DNA of 64,000 nt from Methylocystis echinoides (GCF_040687965.1 NZ_CP156087.1:1-64000); one strand, 5' to 3'; positions 9,191 through 18,690 are shown, counted from the stretch's first letter. The notes: a model not told the origin generated them from the letters alone. A program made the numbers and translations.

Positions 9191-10018
9191 ATGAAGATTC
9201 GCGCAGGCTACGAGATCTCCTATGATTGCCCGCAGCCAACGCCCATGATTCTGACGTTGAGCGTCCATCCGTCACGCGTCCCCGATTTGCTGACCCCGGA
9301 TCGCATACGACTCGATCCGCCTCTTCACGCCAACACCTATCATGACAGCTTCGGCAATTTCTGCCACGTGATCCGCGCTCCTACGGGCCGACTCACTATG
9401 TCCTCGGACTTCCTTGTCCAGGATAACGGTGAGCCTGACACAATCGCCCCGGGGGCCGAGCAACACGCGCTCGAAGACCTGCCGGTCGAGGTCTTGATCT
9501 ATTTGCTCGGCAGTCGCTACTGCGAGACTGATCGCCTATCAGATCTGGCCTGGTCGCTTTTTGGTCAGCTGCCGAAGGGTTGGCCGCTGGTGCAGGCGAT
9601 CTGCGATTACGTCCACGATCGCATCACGTTTGGGTACGAGCACGCGAGCCCGACAAGAACAGCATGGCAGGCCCATAGCGAGCGACGCGGCGTGTGCCGC
9701 GATTTTGCGCACCTCGCAGTTACGTTATGCCGCTGCATGAATATTCCAGCGCGTTACTGCACCGGCTATCTCGGGGACATCGGAGTGCCGCCAGACGCTT
9801 CTCCGATGGATTTCAGCGCTTGGTTCGATGTTTATCTTGGGGGACGTTGGTACACATTCGACGCCCGTCACAACGAGCCGCGAATAGGCCGAGTATTAAT
9901 GGCGCGCGGACGCGATGCGACAGACGTCGCGATCGTAACCTCGTTCGGCCCGTGTACGCTTGCGGGCTTCAGAGTCATTGCCGAGGAGGTTACGTCAGCC
10001 GCTGGAGCTAATGCATGA
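9191..10018 (+). CDS. Transglutaminase-like family protein
   Basis: 275 residues. The N-terminal third is the beta-rich domain of bacterial transglutaminase-like proteins (IRAGYEISYDCPQPTPMILT). The core carries the Cys-His-Asp triad: Cys in RRGVCRDFAHLAVTLCR, His in FDARHNEPRIG and Asp just before it (DVYLGGRWYTFDARH). No signal peptide is visible, so it is probably cytoplasmic. ATG 9191 is supported by AGAGAGGA a few bases upstream, and the frame upstream of it overlaps the opposing amidohydrolase and looks non-coding. It is intact, unlike its neighbour at 5937-8057, and may back it up. Substrate unknown; members may act as proteases or amidases. Confidence 0.85.
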   Translation: MKIRAGYEISYDCPQPTPMILTLSVHPSRVPDLLTPDRIRLDPPLHANTYHDSFGNFCHVIRAPTGRLTMSSDFLVQDNGEPDTIAPGAEQHALEDLPVEVLIYLLGSRYCETDRLSDLAWSLFGQLPKGWPLVQAICDYVHDRITFGYEHASPTRTAWQAHSERRGVCRDFAHLAVTLCRCMNIPARYCTGYLGDIGVPPDASPMDFSAWFDVYLGGRWYTFDARHNEPRIGRVLMARGRDATDVAIVTSFGPCTLAGFRVIAEEVTSAAGANA

Positions 10019-10159
10019 TGAGGTCGGCCCGCTCTCAAATCCGAATGGAAAATCCGTAGGAGGAGACCGCAATTTAGCTGCCGGCTATCGCCATGGCAAG
10101 TGTCGCGCGTTGCAGATAATTGTAAGAATGCCCCGGTTCGCAGGAGGTAGTGCACCTTA

Positions 10160-10818
10160 TTGGGTCTGCCTCAGTTTTCGGTCTTTTTACCGGTTGGTGA
10201 CTTTGTGGCGGCTATTGAGCCATATGCAAGCAAAATCAACGTGGACGCTTGGGCTAGAATTATGGCCGTGGAACGCGAGGGCGATCGCTGGGTGATTTCA
10301 GCTACTGCGCGGGAGATCGGCTCTTGTCCGGCATGCGGCGCGCGATCACGACGGCGGCACAGTCGATATTCGCGCTGTCTACAGGACCTCCCGGCGCAAG
10401 GCGCGATCGTCGCATTGAGAATCCTCATGACGCATTGGCGTTGTATGAACGGGTCTTGCGCGCGAAAAGCGTTTTCCGATCAGCTTTTCGGCGTCGCCGT
10501 CCGACATGCGCGTCGGACATTCGCGTTAGCCGGCTTCTTTATCTATTTGCGCATGGCGCCGGAGGTAAGCCGAGCGAGCGGCTGATAGATAACCGTCTCG
10601 GCATGCCAGCAAGCGACGACACGTCCTGCGGCACTTGACGAAGGGCGTAGCGCGCGGCGCCAGCGACGTTCGTGTTTTGGGCATCGACGATTGGAGGTCG
10701 CGGAAGGGACAGAGTTATGGAACTGTGATGGTAGATGCAGAACGACGTGTGGTTGTCGATGTCCTGCCTGGACGCTCGGCGGAAGAAACGGCGGATTGGC
10801 TGAGCCGGCATCGCCTCT
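10160..10818 (+). pseudogene. ISL3 family transposase, frameshifted and truncated
   Basis: The N-terminal zinc-ribbon part (SCPACGARSRRRHSRYSR, with later Cys in HWRCMNGSCARKAF) is readable to about 10540. The frame then changes for AGGKPSERLIDNRLGMPAS and again for VLGIDDWRSRKGQSYGT and VVDVLPGRSAEETADWLSRH, which hold the first catalytic Asp residues. The sequence stops at the left end of the IS5 element at 10821. No continuation is seen beyond the IS5 element, so the 3' half was lost. Confidence 0.75.
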
Positions 10819-10820
10819 TA

Positions 10821-11756
10821 GTGTCTGTCCGAAGAAAAGTTGAGTCGAATGAGTCGGTTATGATTCAACGAGGCGATCTGATTCTTTTGGAGATCGCCAA
10901 ATGTGGACGAACGAAAATCGCGCCCGCTATGATCGCAGCAAGTTGCGCTATCCCAGCGATCTGACGGACGCAGAGTGGGGATTTGTCGGACCTCTGATCC
11001 CGCCTGCGAAGCGCGGCGGCGGCAAGCGTAGGGTGAATATGCGCGAGGTGGTGAACGGCCTAATGTATGTCCTATCGACAGGCTGTCAGTGGCGTGCGAT
11101 CCCAAAGGACTTCCCGCCTAAAAGCACGGTTTATGGCTATTTCGATCTTTGGACATATGACGGGACGTTAGAACGCATCCACCACGTGCTTTATGTTATG
11201 TGCCGGGAAGCGGAAGGGCGCGAGGCCAGTCCCACGGCCGCCGTCATTGACAGCCAGAGCGTGAAAAACGCCGAAAAAGAGGGAGCCATATCGATCCCCA
11301 TGGCTATGACGCGGGCAAGAAGATCAAAGGCAAGAAGCGACATATTCTTGTCGACACGATAGGGTTGCTGCTTCACGCCGTCGTTCATAGCGCGGACATT
11401 CAAGATCGCGATGGCGGCATTCTCGTCTTGAGCACATTGTTCGGGAAGTTTCCATTTCTTCAAAAACTGTTCGCCGATGGCGGCTACCAGGGTCCCCAAT
11501 TTCGCGAGGCGCAGAAGAATGCCTTGCCGGGTCTTGTGAGAGAAATCGTCAAGCGTTCCGATGCGGCCAAAGGCTTCGAGGTCTTGCCCAGGCGTTGGGT
11601 TGTTGAGCGAACCTTATCCTGGCTGGGCCGTTGTCACCGATTGGCCAAGGATTGGGAAAATCTCAATCGAAAAGCGCTCGCTTTCTTGCACCTCGCCTCC
11701 ATTCGCCTCATGCTCAGAAGGCTCTGTAATCAATCGTGAAGTCTCCGGACCGACTC
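10821..11756 (+). mobile_element. IS5 family insertion sequence
   Basis: The ends share an imperfect inverted repeat: GTGTCTGTCCGAAGA at the left, and GAGTCGGTCCGGAGA read from the right. The adjoining trinucleotides are TTA on the left and TCA on the right, so a clean TNA duplication is not present. Together with different genes on either side, this suggests a recombination or deletion across the element after insertion. Confidence 0.7.
10901..11739 (+). pseudogene. IS5 family transposase, split by a frame change
   Basis: The first part (10901-11362 frame) runs from RYPSDLTDAEWGFVGPLIPP to AVIDSQSVKNAEK. From about 11275 the protein continues in the -1 frame as IDPHGYDAGKKIKGKKRHIL and on to FPFLQKLFADGGYQGPQF and VVERTLSWLGRCHRLAKDW, ending at TGA 11737-11739. 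The change occurs at GAAAAAGAGGG. A -1 slip at the A run joins the two frames, or one G was deleted. Some IS5 groups use programmed frameshifting, so inactivation is not certain. Confidence 0.75.
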
Positions 11757-12034
11757 TCAGAGAGGTTTGCACGCCAAATGGTTCGCGTGTAAAATTGAAC
11801 GAGATGGAGTTTAATCTGCTTGCAGTGCTTTCCGTGCGGCCCGGTGAGATTTTTAGCGCCGACGAACTGATTGAAAAGGTGTTCGCTGAAAAGGCTCAAA
11901 AGTCGAAAGTGCGGCTGGCCAGAATGATCGGAAAAATCCGATCCAAACTGGCGGCCAGCTCGGAAAACCATGTGATTCAGACCATTCAGCACAAAGGCTA
12001 TCGCTTGAAACAAGAAGATGGCAGGGACGGATGA
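11757..12034 (+). pseudogene. OmpR/PhoB-type winged-helix fragment
   Basis: Immediately right of the IS5 element the frame encodes about 90 residues of a C-terminal winged-helix DNA-binding domain. Landmarks are LNEMEFNLLAVLSVRPGEIF, SADELIEKVF, KVRLARMIGKIRSKL and HVIQTIQHKGYRLK, matching the Trans_Reg_C fold of OmpR-class response regulators. The receiver domain and start codon are missing, removed at the IS5 boundary. The stop overlaps the ATG of the next small gene (ATGA), so the lost regulator was the first gene of a small operon. Confidence 0.75.
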
Positions 12035-12285
12035 GGCTGAGCAGGCGCCTGAGAGACCATAAGTGGAAATCGAGCTCCTTGTCACCAGGAGCACATGGAT
12101 GGGATTACAATGAAGATCCCATAAGGGCTGCGGAGGCGCTGGATCGATGCGAGGAATTGCTGGATGACCTCATGTCCCGCCTAGGCGCGCCTGAGTCTGG
12201 CAATGAGGGCTTATGGGCTCGTGTTCGAGCTGCCTTGGCAGATTTGCAGGGTCGACCGATCGGCGGGGAAGTGACGATCTATTAG
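12031..12285 (+). CDS. Hypothetical protein (84 aa)
   Basis: I do not recognise this protein. It overlaps the stop of the winged-helix fragment by ATGA and its own stop TAG overlaps the GTG of the next frame. That tight packing supports a real operon. The first 25 residues are basic and Ser-rich. The rest is acidic and probably helical, with RAAEALDRCEELLDDLMSRL resembling a short amphipathic helix. No signal peptide or membrane segment is present. It has probably lost its promoter with the insertion upstream. Confidence 0.4.
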   Translation: MRLSRRLRDHKWKSSSLSPGAHGWDYNEDPIRAAEALDRCEELLDDLMSRLGAPESGNEGLWARVRAALADLQGRPIGGEVTIY

Positions 12286-12530
12286 TGCTGGAAGATGGAA
12301 AGCTCAGGGCGCTGCCGTTCGATGTCGAAGCTGCAATCGAGGTTCTTCGAGAGGAGTTTATAGCGGGCCACACTCATGGCGTTCTTTGCGTCACGAACTC
12401 GAATGGGGATCAGGAAGGAGATAGGTTGATTGCCCAGGGCGAACGTGATTGGCCGGCGTTCGAGGCAAAGGCGCGGGTCTGGCTCATGCAAGCCGTCGAC
12501 ATCGCGTTGAAGCGACGGCTCAATCCTTGA
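12285..12530 (+). CDS. Hypothetical protein (81 aa)
   Basis: Unrecognised. A GTG at 12285 overlaps the preceding stop (TAGTG), which is why this start was chosen over in-frame positions further upstream. The product is a small soluble alpha/beta-looking chain with LPFDVEAAIEVLREEFIAG, THGVLCVTNSN and a C-terminal helix WPAFEAKARVWLMQAVDIAL. No ribosome site is obvious, so translation would depend on coupling. Confidence 0.4.
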   Translation: MLEDGKLRALPFDVEAAIEVLREEFIAGHTHGVLCVTNSNGDQEGDRLIAQGERDWPAFEAKARVWLMQAVDIALKRRLNP

Positions 12531-12887
12531 ATTTTTAGAATTCCGCGCGTTTGCAGCGGGAGCAATTCGCATGCGGCGGCGGGCTGCTGCCATACAGCCG
12601 GCCACTTGCAGTTAGAAGCGCCAAAGGGCCTCCGGCTGGTCATCGAAGTGGACGAAGCCTATACGTCTAAGCGGATACACCGCATACGCGAGGGGGCTCG
12701 CGGGAAAATGGGCGGCCACAAGCGTGTCTGGCAGATGCGGGGTAGCTACATGAGGATATCGCCAGCCGGGGAGCCTGTGCCACTCTTTAGCTATTGCGTG
12801 GAGGCGAGAGCAGAGTGGCCCGGTCTTCCCTGGCGTAGCCGAATTGGCGCGGTGAAGCCAATCTGTCAGATGATAAGATCTTAAGCT
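12531..12887. other. Stretch without recognisable gene
   Basis: An open frame at 12606-12884 includes the phrase VIEVDEAYTSK, which recalls the zinc-ribbon entry of IS605 OrfB proteins, but the cysteines that should follow are absent. I do not call a gene. Confidence 0.4.
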
Positions 12888-13142
12888 TTATTTGCCACTC
12901 TGAGTGCCTTGCTTCCCCTCCACCGCAGGCGCCCCTGCTGACGCCGAGCTTGGATTTGACGGCGCGGCTGGATCGATGTCGGTATTCTCTTTCTGTATTG
13001 AGCCCGACGGCTCAACGGGCTTCCCTGCGGCTGGCCCCGAAGTTTCCCCAAGATAGACCGGATGGCGCACTTCAGCCCAGGCCAGAGGCGCTGTAAGGCT
13101 AAAGCCAATCACTACGCCGGCCACTTTAAAGCTTTTTCTCAT
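12888..13142 (-). CDS. Small secreted protein of unknown function
   Basis: 84 residues starting MRKSFKVAGVVIGFSL. The N-terminus is a clear Sec signal peptide with a probable cut after AWA (residue 22). The mature part is about 60 residues, rich in Pro, Ser, Gly and Ala with no cysteines, and likely disordered and periplasmic. GGGAGA lies 7 bases before ATG 13142; the frame upstream of it is poor. Its neighbours are unrelated. I do not recognise a family. Confidence 0.55.
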   Translation of the reverse strand: MRKSFKVAGVVIGFSLTAPLAWAEVRHPVYLGETSGPAAGKPVEPSGSIQKENTDIDPAAPSNPSSASAGAPAVEGKQGTQSGK

Positions 13143-13323
13143 CTGTCTGTCTCCCAAAAACATGTCTATTCGACTTGGAGCGGTCATAGGGCGCCATCAA
13201 GGGGGGACCAAGCCAGAGGCCGCGCGGAGCGCTCATCCACCCAGGGAGGCGATTTCGCTGACACGCCGCAACGGATCTACAGGATCCTGCGCAAAGCTGA
13301 GCAGGCGACGAAGTGCTGATAGG

Positions 13324-13349
13324 GGAACATCTTTCTGGTGAGTTGGGTT
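13324..13349 (+). promoter_or_regulatory. Possible EcfG-type promoter
   Basis: GGAAC (13324-13328), 17-base spacer, GGTT (13346-13349). The -35 box is exact. The -10 differs from CGTT at its first base. It lies about 65 bases before the small gene at 13414. Confidence 0.3.
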
Positions 13350-13413
13350 AAGGAAACGCTACTTTCGAAAATAAGCGCCGGCGGTCCGTTGAGGCCGCTG
13401 GGGGATGGGAAGA

Positions 13414-13725
13414 ATGGCGAAACATTCTGGGCACCGGTTCCACGTGGGCGAGCGGGTTCTGTGTCACGCTCCCAATGGACCGTTATTCTGCGTAACGAAG
13501 TTACTGCCTGATGGCGGCCAAGGCCCTCAATATCGTATCAGAAGTCTTTTGGACGCTCGTGAGAGGGTCCAAATCGAAGCAGACCTCGTTGCCGCTCCTC
13601 AACAGCTAAATATGAGCTTGCCGATACTGCCACGCGGGTGCTTTCCTCCATACCAACCATTGGATCGAACCGGTGGGTCGCGCCGAAGGCAGGGCAACGC
13701 GTACTTTCAGAGTAGCGTCTCATAG
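13414..13725 (+). CDS. Conserved small hypothetical protein
   Basis: 103 residues. The central part, with FHVGERVLCHAP, VTKLLPDGGQGPQYRIRSL and ERVQIEADLV, fits a small beta-rich protein common in alphaproteobacteria, often annotated as hypothetical, whose hallmark is QYRI(R/K)S then ERV..E..L. The tail after residue 70 looks less conserved. ATG 13414 is preferred to 13405 for its spacing from GGGGA. A weak EcfG-type promoter upstream would place it in the stress regulon; that is inference. Confidence 0.5.
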   Translation: MAKHSGHRFHVGERVLCHAPNGPLFCVTKLLPDGGQGPQYRIRSLLDARERVQIEADLVAAPQQLNMSLPILPRGCFPPYQPLDRTGGSRRRQGNAYFQSSVS

Positions 13726-13951
13726 GGGGCGCTCAGCGACGGGCAACCCAGCTCGGGAGCGCCATGTATGCCACGACCCCGATTGCGTGCGATCGTGGCA
13801 TTTATTTAGCAAGGCGCCCGCGCTGAGCGGTCCAGGCATGTACACCCGCGGTGGCTGGTTTGGCGCACGGTTCTCTGATGCCCCACCGCATTGGGCCTGA
13901 TGGGCTTAGTGCCCTTCAAAATGCAACACAGCGAGAGCAATATCCTGAGAC

Positions 13952-15173
13952 ATGAAAGAGTTTAAGACACCGACGTCCGATGCTGAGCGCGATGCTCTCC
14001 TTTCGTCGTCTAAAGCACTGAAAATGGCGACCTCACCGCAGAGATATGTCCGCGGTTCTACTGAGCGTTTCTATACTTGGCTCGATGGCCTCAAAGGGGG
14101 CGAGTTGCCCGAGGGGCCGCCGATTTGGATCTGTGGGGATTGTCATCTTGGAAACCTTGGCCCGGTTGCGAATGCCGTCGGAGATGTCGACGTTCAGATT
14201 CGCGACCTTGACCATACGGCGGTCGGTAACCCCGCTCATGACCTTGTCCGTCTTGGATTGTCGCTTGCGTCTGCGGCGCGGGGCTCGAATCTGCCCGGAG
14301 TAGTTACTGCTCGCATGGTCGAGCATATGATGGATGGCTACATCGGGGCCTTTGCGGAAAGCTCGAATGATTTCCCCACCCTTGAGCCGCCGAAGGCGGT
14401 TAAACGCTCTATTCGCCTTTCGCGCGCTTCAAGTTGGCGATTGCTTGCAAAAAAGCAAATGCACAACAGCAAAGCCGGTATTCCCCGAGGTAAACGTTAT
14501 TGGCCGATTTTTGATTCCGAGCGATACGAAATCGACCGGCTGTTTGCCACCGAGGAGATGCGAGAGCTGGTGACAATGTTGAGGGAGAGGAATCAGCGCT
14601 CGGGCTTTAAGATCGTAGACGCAGCTTACCGGGTCAAAGGATGTAGCTCGCTTGGCAAAGCTTCGATATGCGGTGCTACTCACTCTTCACGAGGATGACC
14701 GGGCGAAGCAGTTTTGTCTCATCGATCTCAAGGAGGCAATTGCACCGGCGCGGGGACTAGGCTCGTCTTGTATGCGCATGAATCCTGCTGAACGGGGAGT
14801 CGCGGGCGCACGGCGTCTGGCGCCTTATCTCGGAGAGCGGATGCGGGCGGCGACGTTTCTAGGCAAACCGATCGTTGCGCGGGAGTTGCGACCTCAGGAT
14901 CTTAAGCTTGAAATCGAGACGCTCTCCCTCGAGGAGGCGACAACAGCCGCCAGATATCTTGCCGCCGTCGTAGGACATGCGCACGCACGGCAGATGAATC
15001 GTTTAAACCGGGAATCCTGGCGCAAGGAATTAACGCGGAATAGATTGGATAGCCTAGATGCGCCCAATTGGCTTTGGAAATGTATTGTAGAACTTCTGGC
15101 GCTCCACGAGCGCGCATACCTCGAGCATTGCAGGCAATATGCTCTGACGGCTCCTATCCGTGGCGTCCGTTAG
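13952..15173 (+). pseudogene. DUF2252 family protein, frameshifted
   Basis: Residues 1-235 read in one frame from MKEFKTPTSDAERD, including ICGDCHLGNLGP and VQIRDLDHTAVGNPAHDLVRL, the kinase-like motifs of DUF2252 (aminoglycoside-phosphotransferase fold). After RVKGCSSLG near 14655 the frame shifts, and the rest (LRYAVLLTLHEDD, CLIDLKEA, VVGHAHARQM) continues in another frame to 15173. Removing one A from the AAA at 14659-14663 would restore a single protein of about 406 residues. Either it is a pseudogene or the base is an assembly error. The function of the family is not established. Confidence 0.7.
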
Positions 15174-15525
15174 CGCCCTCCACGCCAGTACGACGACCTC
15201 AGCAGCGGCGCTATTTGGCTAACTTGCGCTAGAGTGGCGCTTGCGAGATTGCGTCATGTACAGGGTTCCGCGGGCTCGACAGTTACATCGTTCAAAGCCT
15301 TTGCTCGAAGCGCGCATGTTGTGGCTGCGCTTTTAGCAGCTGGACATAAGCAGGAGTCGCCTGATAGCTTGAAGGAGAGTATGTCGATCGAGCACGGACT
15401 GAAATGCAAGAAGGGGAATTAACAAATTGCCTTGAGGGTTTCAGCAAAAGGGCTTGACAGAATCCCGCCTCTAAGCTGGGATGATTAATGGGGCTGGAAT
15501 ACCAGACGCACTACGGAGGCGGCGA
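15174..15525. other. Intergenic stretch
   Basis: No convincing gene is seen. An open frame at 15234-15422 has no recognisable features. The right end holds a sigma70-like promoter for the small membrane peptide. Confidence 0.5.
15454..15482 (+). promoter_or_regulatory. Candidate sigma70 promoter
   Basis: TTGACA (exact -35) is followed after 17 bases by TGGGAT, a poor -10. It is 44 bases upstream of the small gene at 15526. Confidence 0.4.
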
Positions 15526-15597
15526 ATGGGGTGGCTGATTCCGATTTGCATGTTGGCCATGGTCATCATTCTGGCGGTGACCCTCACACGCCTCTGA
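15526..15597 (+). CDS. Small single-span membrane peptide (23 aa)
   Basis: Starts MGWLIPICML and continues as an almost fully hydrophobic helix ending in TLTRL. This fits one transmembrane segment with a positively charged C-terminal end. A strong ribosome site GGAGG (15515-15519) sits 6 bases before the ATG, which is the main reason to believe the gene, along with a promoter upstream. Similar tiny hydrophobic proteins are at 19112-19195 and 21597-21671. Function unknown; small stress-related membrane peptides of this size usually tune larger membrane proteins. Confidence 0.5.
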   Translation: MGWLIPICMLAMVIILAVTLTRL

Positions 15598-15699
15598 ATT
15601 CTCGAAACTGCTTCTTGCGCAAGGTGGCGAACTCGGCCAAGCAGGAGCGACGAGAGGCCGCTGCCCGGTCGACTCGCGCCGTCCGCCCAAGGGGCTTTT

Positions 15700-17505
15700 T
15701 TATGGTCCGGTTTCGATCAAGTGCCAAAGTGATTTCTCTAGTCGATGGCGTTTGACGCGCGCCCCTGCGGCACGTCGCTCGAGCACGAGCTTCGAGTCGT
15801 GGAAATCCTCCATGCCCGGGCGGTGGCCGACGCTAATCACCGTCGCGTAAGACAAGTCTTCGTTCAAGAGACGCAGCAGCGATGTCTGGCTTCCCTCGTC
15901 GAGCGCCGAGGTCGCCTCATCCATGATGATGATATCTGGTCTTTGCAAGAGCATGCGCGCAAAGGCGATTCGCTGGCGCTCGCCCCCTGAAAGCTTCTGG
16001 TCCCACCGGCTTTCGTCATCCAGATATTTCGTCAGGTAATCGAGTCCACATCGAAGCATCGCTCCGCGGATCATGTCGTCCGTGACATCGGCGTCGGCGA
16101 CGGAATATAGCAAAACCTGTCGTAGGTTCCCACGGGGAATGTAGGGTTGTTGCGGCGCGAAGGCGATACGCGCATCGCGAGGCAGCAGGATGCTGCCCGA
16201 TCCCCAAGGCCACAGGCCGGCAAGCGCGCGCACCAATGTGCTTTTGCCGGTCCCGCTGGCGCCGCCGACAAGAAGCTTTTCGCCGGCCTCGATAACGAGG
16301 TTGGCGTCAAGTATGACGACCTGACCATCGCGATGGGCGACTGCAAGGTTGCGTAGATGAATTCGCCCGTCCGAGCTATGTCCAAATTCGATAAATTCCT
16401 GATCTGTCATGGTCGCGCCGACATCGAGCGCCTCAAGCGACGCGATCAATTCGGCGACGCGTTGCGCCGACGCCATCCACTCGGCGACGCGCACAAAATT
16501 ATCGATGAACCAGCTCAGTGCAATTTGCACGCTGATGAACGCCGACGCCAGCTGCATGACCGCGCCGAGCGAGAGCTCGCCTGAAAGATATTTGGGCGCG
16601 ACAAGGACGAGGGGCAACAGTGGCGCCAGCGCGCCGTTGGCGCTTTGCACGCTCGCAACGATCCCGTTGCGGGTGATCTGGCGGATCCACGCCTGAACGA
16701 CGTTCGCATAAATCACCATAACGGCGCGAAACTCATCGGCGTCACCGCGAATGAGCGCGATACTCTCGGCGTTTTCCTTGACGCGCGTGAGTTCGGCGAG
16801 AAACTGCCCTTCCATTTCATTTTTCTCGGCGACGAAGCGCACCATCGGGGCGCCCAGGAAAAGCGTCGCCGTTCCAAGGATTGCGGTGTAGCCCACGGAT
16901 GCGAAAGCCAAATAACCTGGAATGTACAACGATTGGCCGCTAAACGTGACGGCCAGACCGCCTCCGACCGACCAGAGAATTCCCACAAAAGCTGACGCGG
17001 TTACGCAAGCGCTGACGAGCCCGATGGCGAATTCCACGAGCGGATCAATGGCAAGCTGCGCGTCTCGGGCGAGTCGAAACTCTGGCGCCGTGCGTTCTTC
17101 AGATTCAATTTCAAGGCGATAATAGCGCTGATCCTCAAGCCACCAGCCCGCGAGCTTGTGCGTCAGCCATTCGCGCCAACGCGTCTGAAGCAACATTTTC
17201 GCAACTAAAGCCGCGCTCGTGGTTGTGGCGGAGAAAATGACCAGCCCGATGAGTAGATAGATCGCGAATTCAATATCGCCGCCGCGGCGCTTTTCCAGCG
17301 CATCAAAAAAATAGCGGCTCCAGGCGTTCGACCCCAGTTGGCCGGAAAGTTGCAGAGCGATGGAAACGAAAACTGCAATCGTCAGTGCGACCGCACGCGT
17401 GCGCGACTCTCCGGTCCAGAACAGCAAGGCGACCCTGATGAATCTTAACCAACGAAGCCGCGATGGCGTTTCTTCGTCCCTCGCGTTCCGCGCGACCGCG
17501 TCCAA
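15700..17505 (-). CDS. SbmA/BacA-like ABC transporter, fused permease-ATPase
   Basis: 601 residues. The N-terminal ABC_membrane_2-type transmembrane domain covers about residues 20-330. The ATPase domain has Walker A GGASGTGKST, signature LSGGERQRIAFAR, Walker B IIIMDEATSALD, and the switch His in SVGHRPG. Homologues (BacA/SbmA and mycobacterial Rv1819c type) move peptides, bleomycin or cobalamin across the inner membrane as homodimers. The start is TTG 17505 behind a strong GGAGGG. It is the intact paralogue of the pseudogene at 1-1719. It lies downstream of phyR on the same strand with about 200 bases between. Confidence 0.9.
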   Translation of the reverse strand: MDAVARNARDEETPSRLRWLRFIRVALLFWTGESRTRAVALTIAVFVSIALQLSGQLGSNAWSRYFFDALEKRRGGDIEFAIYLLIGLVIFSATTTSAALVAKMLLQTRWREWLTHKLAGWWLEDQRYYRLEIESEERTAPEFRLARDAQLAIDPLVEFAIGLVSACVTASAFVGILWSVGGGLAVTFSGQSLYIPGYLAFASVGYTAILGTATLFLGAPMVRFVAEKNEMEGQFLAELTRVKENAESIALIRGDADEFRAVMVIYANVVQAWIRQITRNGIVASVQSANGALAPLLPLVLVAPKYLSGELSLGAVMQLASAFISVQIALSWFIDNFVRVAEWMASAQRVAELIASLEALDVGATMTDQEFIEFGHSSDGRIHLRNLAVAHRDGQVVILDANLVIEAGEKLLVGGASGTGKSTLVRALAGLWPWGSGSILLPRDARIAFAPQQPYIPRGNLRQVLLYSVADADVTDDMIRGAMLRCGLDYLTKYLDDESRWDQKLSGGERQRIAFARMLLQRPDIIIMDEATSALDEGSQTSLLRLLNEDLSYATVISVGHRPGMEDFHDSKLVLERRAAGARVKRHRLEKSLWHLIETGP

Positions 17506-17711
17506 ATATCCCTCCAGTTGAATATCGGCGTGGGACCCCGGGATCCGACCTCTTCGAGGGTGCCGAGAAGCGATGGAACTTCGCGCGTTGAACCCTCCAA
17601 GAACAAGGAATTCTCCGGACTTGCCGCGCGCGTTAGAAGATCCAGTTGAGACTGAAACCCGGCAGCAGCGGACATGTTCCGTATGCGTACGGCATCCCGC
17701 GCAGAATTCAG

Positions 17712-18503
17712 TCAGCTTGCGGCGCGGGTTGCTTTCCGCTCAAAAAATAGAGCCTGGCTAATCATTGCCTTGACCGCATCGAGCTTATAAGGCTTGGAAA
17801 TAAGGAAGGCTGGCTCCGGCCGGTCTCCTGTCAACAGCCGTTCAGGAAAGGCGGTGATGAAAATGAGCGGAACATCAAATTCCTGGAGGATTTCATTGAC
17901 TGCGTTGAGGCCCGAACTTCCATCCGCAAGTTGAATATCCGCGAGAACAAGGCCGGGGCGCTTTTTCTTTGCAATATCGACTGCCTCATAATGAGTGCGC
18001 GCGATTCCGGCCACCGAATGCCCTAGGTCGCTTGCAATAGACGCTATGTCATGAGCGATCAACGATTCGTCCTCGATGATAAGAACGTCGGTGGCCACAT
18101 GTCGCGCGATTTCGCGACCGCTTTCGACCATGAGCGCGTCCACTTCAGCCTCGCTGACGGAAAGGATCGCGGCGACGTCGGCACGCGAAAAACCCTCGAC
18201 GGTGCGCAGGAGAAAAGTCTGGCGCGAGCGCGGGGTGAGCATGCTGATATTGCGGAGCGCGGGCGGGTCTCCTTGGTCTGGTCGCTCCTCGGTGTTAAGT
18301 CGTATCGACGTCCAGCACGCCATGAAGAGCTTGTAGAGACCGACCTTCGGCGGAAGGCCGAGGGGAAACGCCTCTGGATTGGCGATGAGAGATTCGAGCA
18401 CTTCCACGACATAGGCGTCGCCGCTCGTCTGAGAACCGCAGAGGGCGCGAGCAAACCGCCGCAAATAGGGAAGATGCGGCGCAATGTTTTGTGAAACGGT
18501 CAT
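17712..18503 (-). CDS. phyR: PhyR general stress response regulator
   Basis: 263 residues. Residues 1-130 are an ECF sigma-like domain (PHLPYLRRFARALCGSQ for region 2, TPRSRQTFLLRTVEGFSRAD and AAILSVSEAEVDAL for region 4). Residues 138-258 form a receiver domain, with acidic pair Glu144/Asp145, phospho-acceptor Asp189 in LVLADIQLADG, and Lys in FLISKPYKLD. When phosphorylated, PhyR binds the anti-sigma factor NepR and frees EcfG, switching on stress genes. The usual partners nepR and ecfG are not next to it in this window. An EcfG-type promoter is present at 21895. Length and both domains are normal for the family. Confidence 0.93.
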   Translation of the reverse strand: MTVSQNIAPHLPYLRRFARALCGSQTSGDAYVVEVLESLIANPEAFPLGLPPKVGLYKLFMACWTSIRLNTEERPDQGDPPALRNISMLTPRSRQTFLLRTVEGFSRADVAAILSVSEAEVDALMVESGREIARHVATDVLIIEDESLIAHDIASIASDLGHSVAGIARTHYEAVDIAKKKRPGLVLADIQLADGSSGLNAVNEILQEFDVPLIFITAFPERLLTGDRPEPAFLISKPYKLDAVKAMISQALFFERKATRAAS

Positions 18504-18690
18504 GGTGGGTCCTGATCGGAAGTAGTGGTGCGTGTCAGATTTTATGCAAGAGTTCGCGTCTGAACGCGGGCAGTCTCACCTTTGGACTCCGCTTCCGCGC
18601 TGCACGGTAGGAGGCAGTCGATCGCGCGCGTGCGCGTGTCCAGGGGAGACAGCATTTTCGGGCCCTCAATGGGGAACAAATGGCGAATGG

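Noticed and set aside
12606-12884. Possible IS605 OrfB fragment (VIEVDEAYTSK)
   Set aside because: The Cys pairs of the zinc ribbon do not follow in any frame. One short phrase is too little.
17912-18500. nepR or ecfG next to phyR
   Set aside because: The upstream and downstream spacers hold no frame resembling the short NepR or an ECF sigma factor. They must lie elsewhere.
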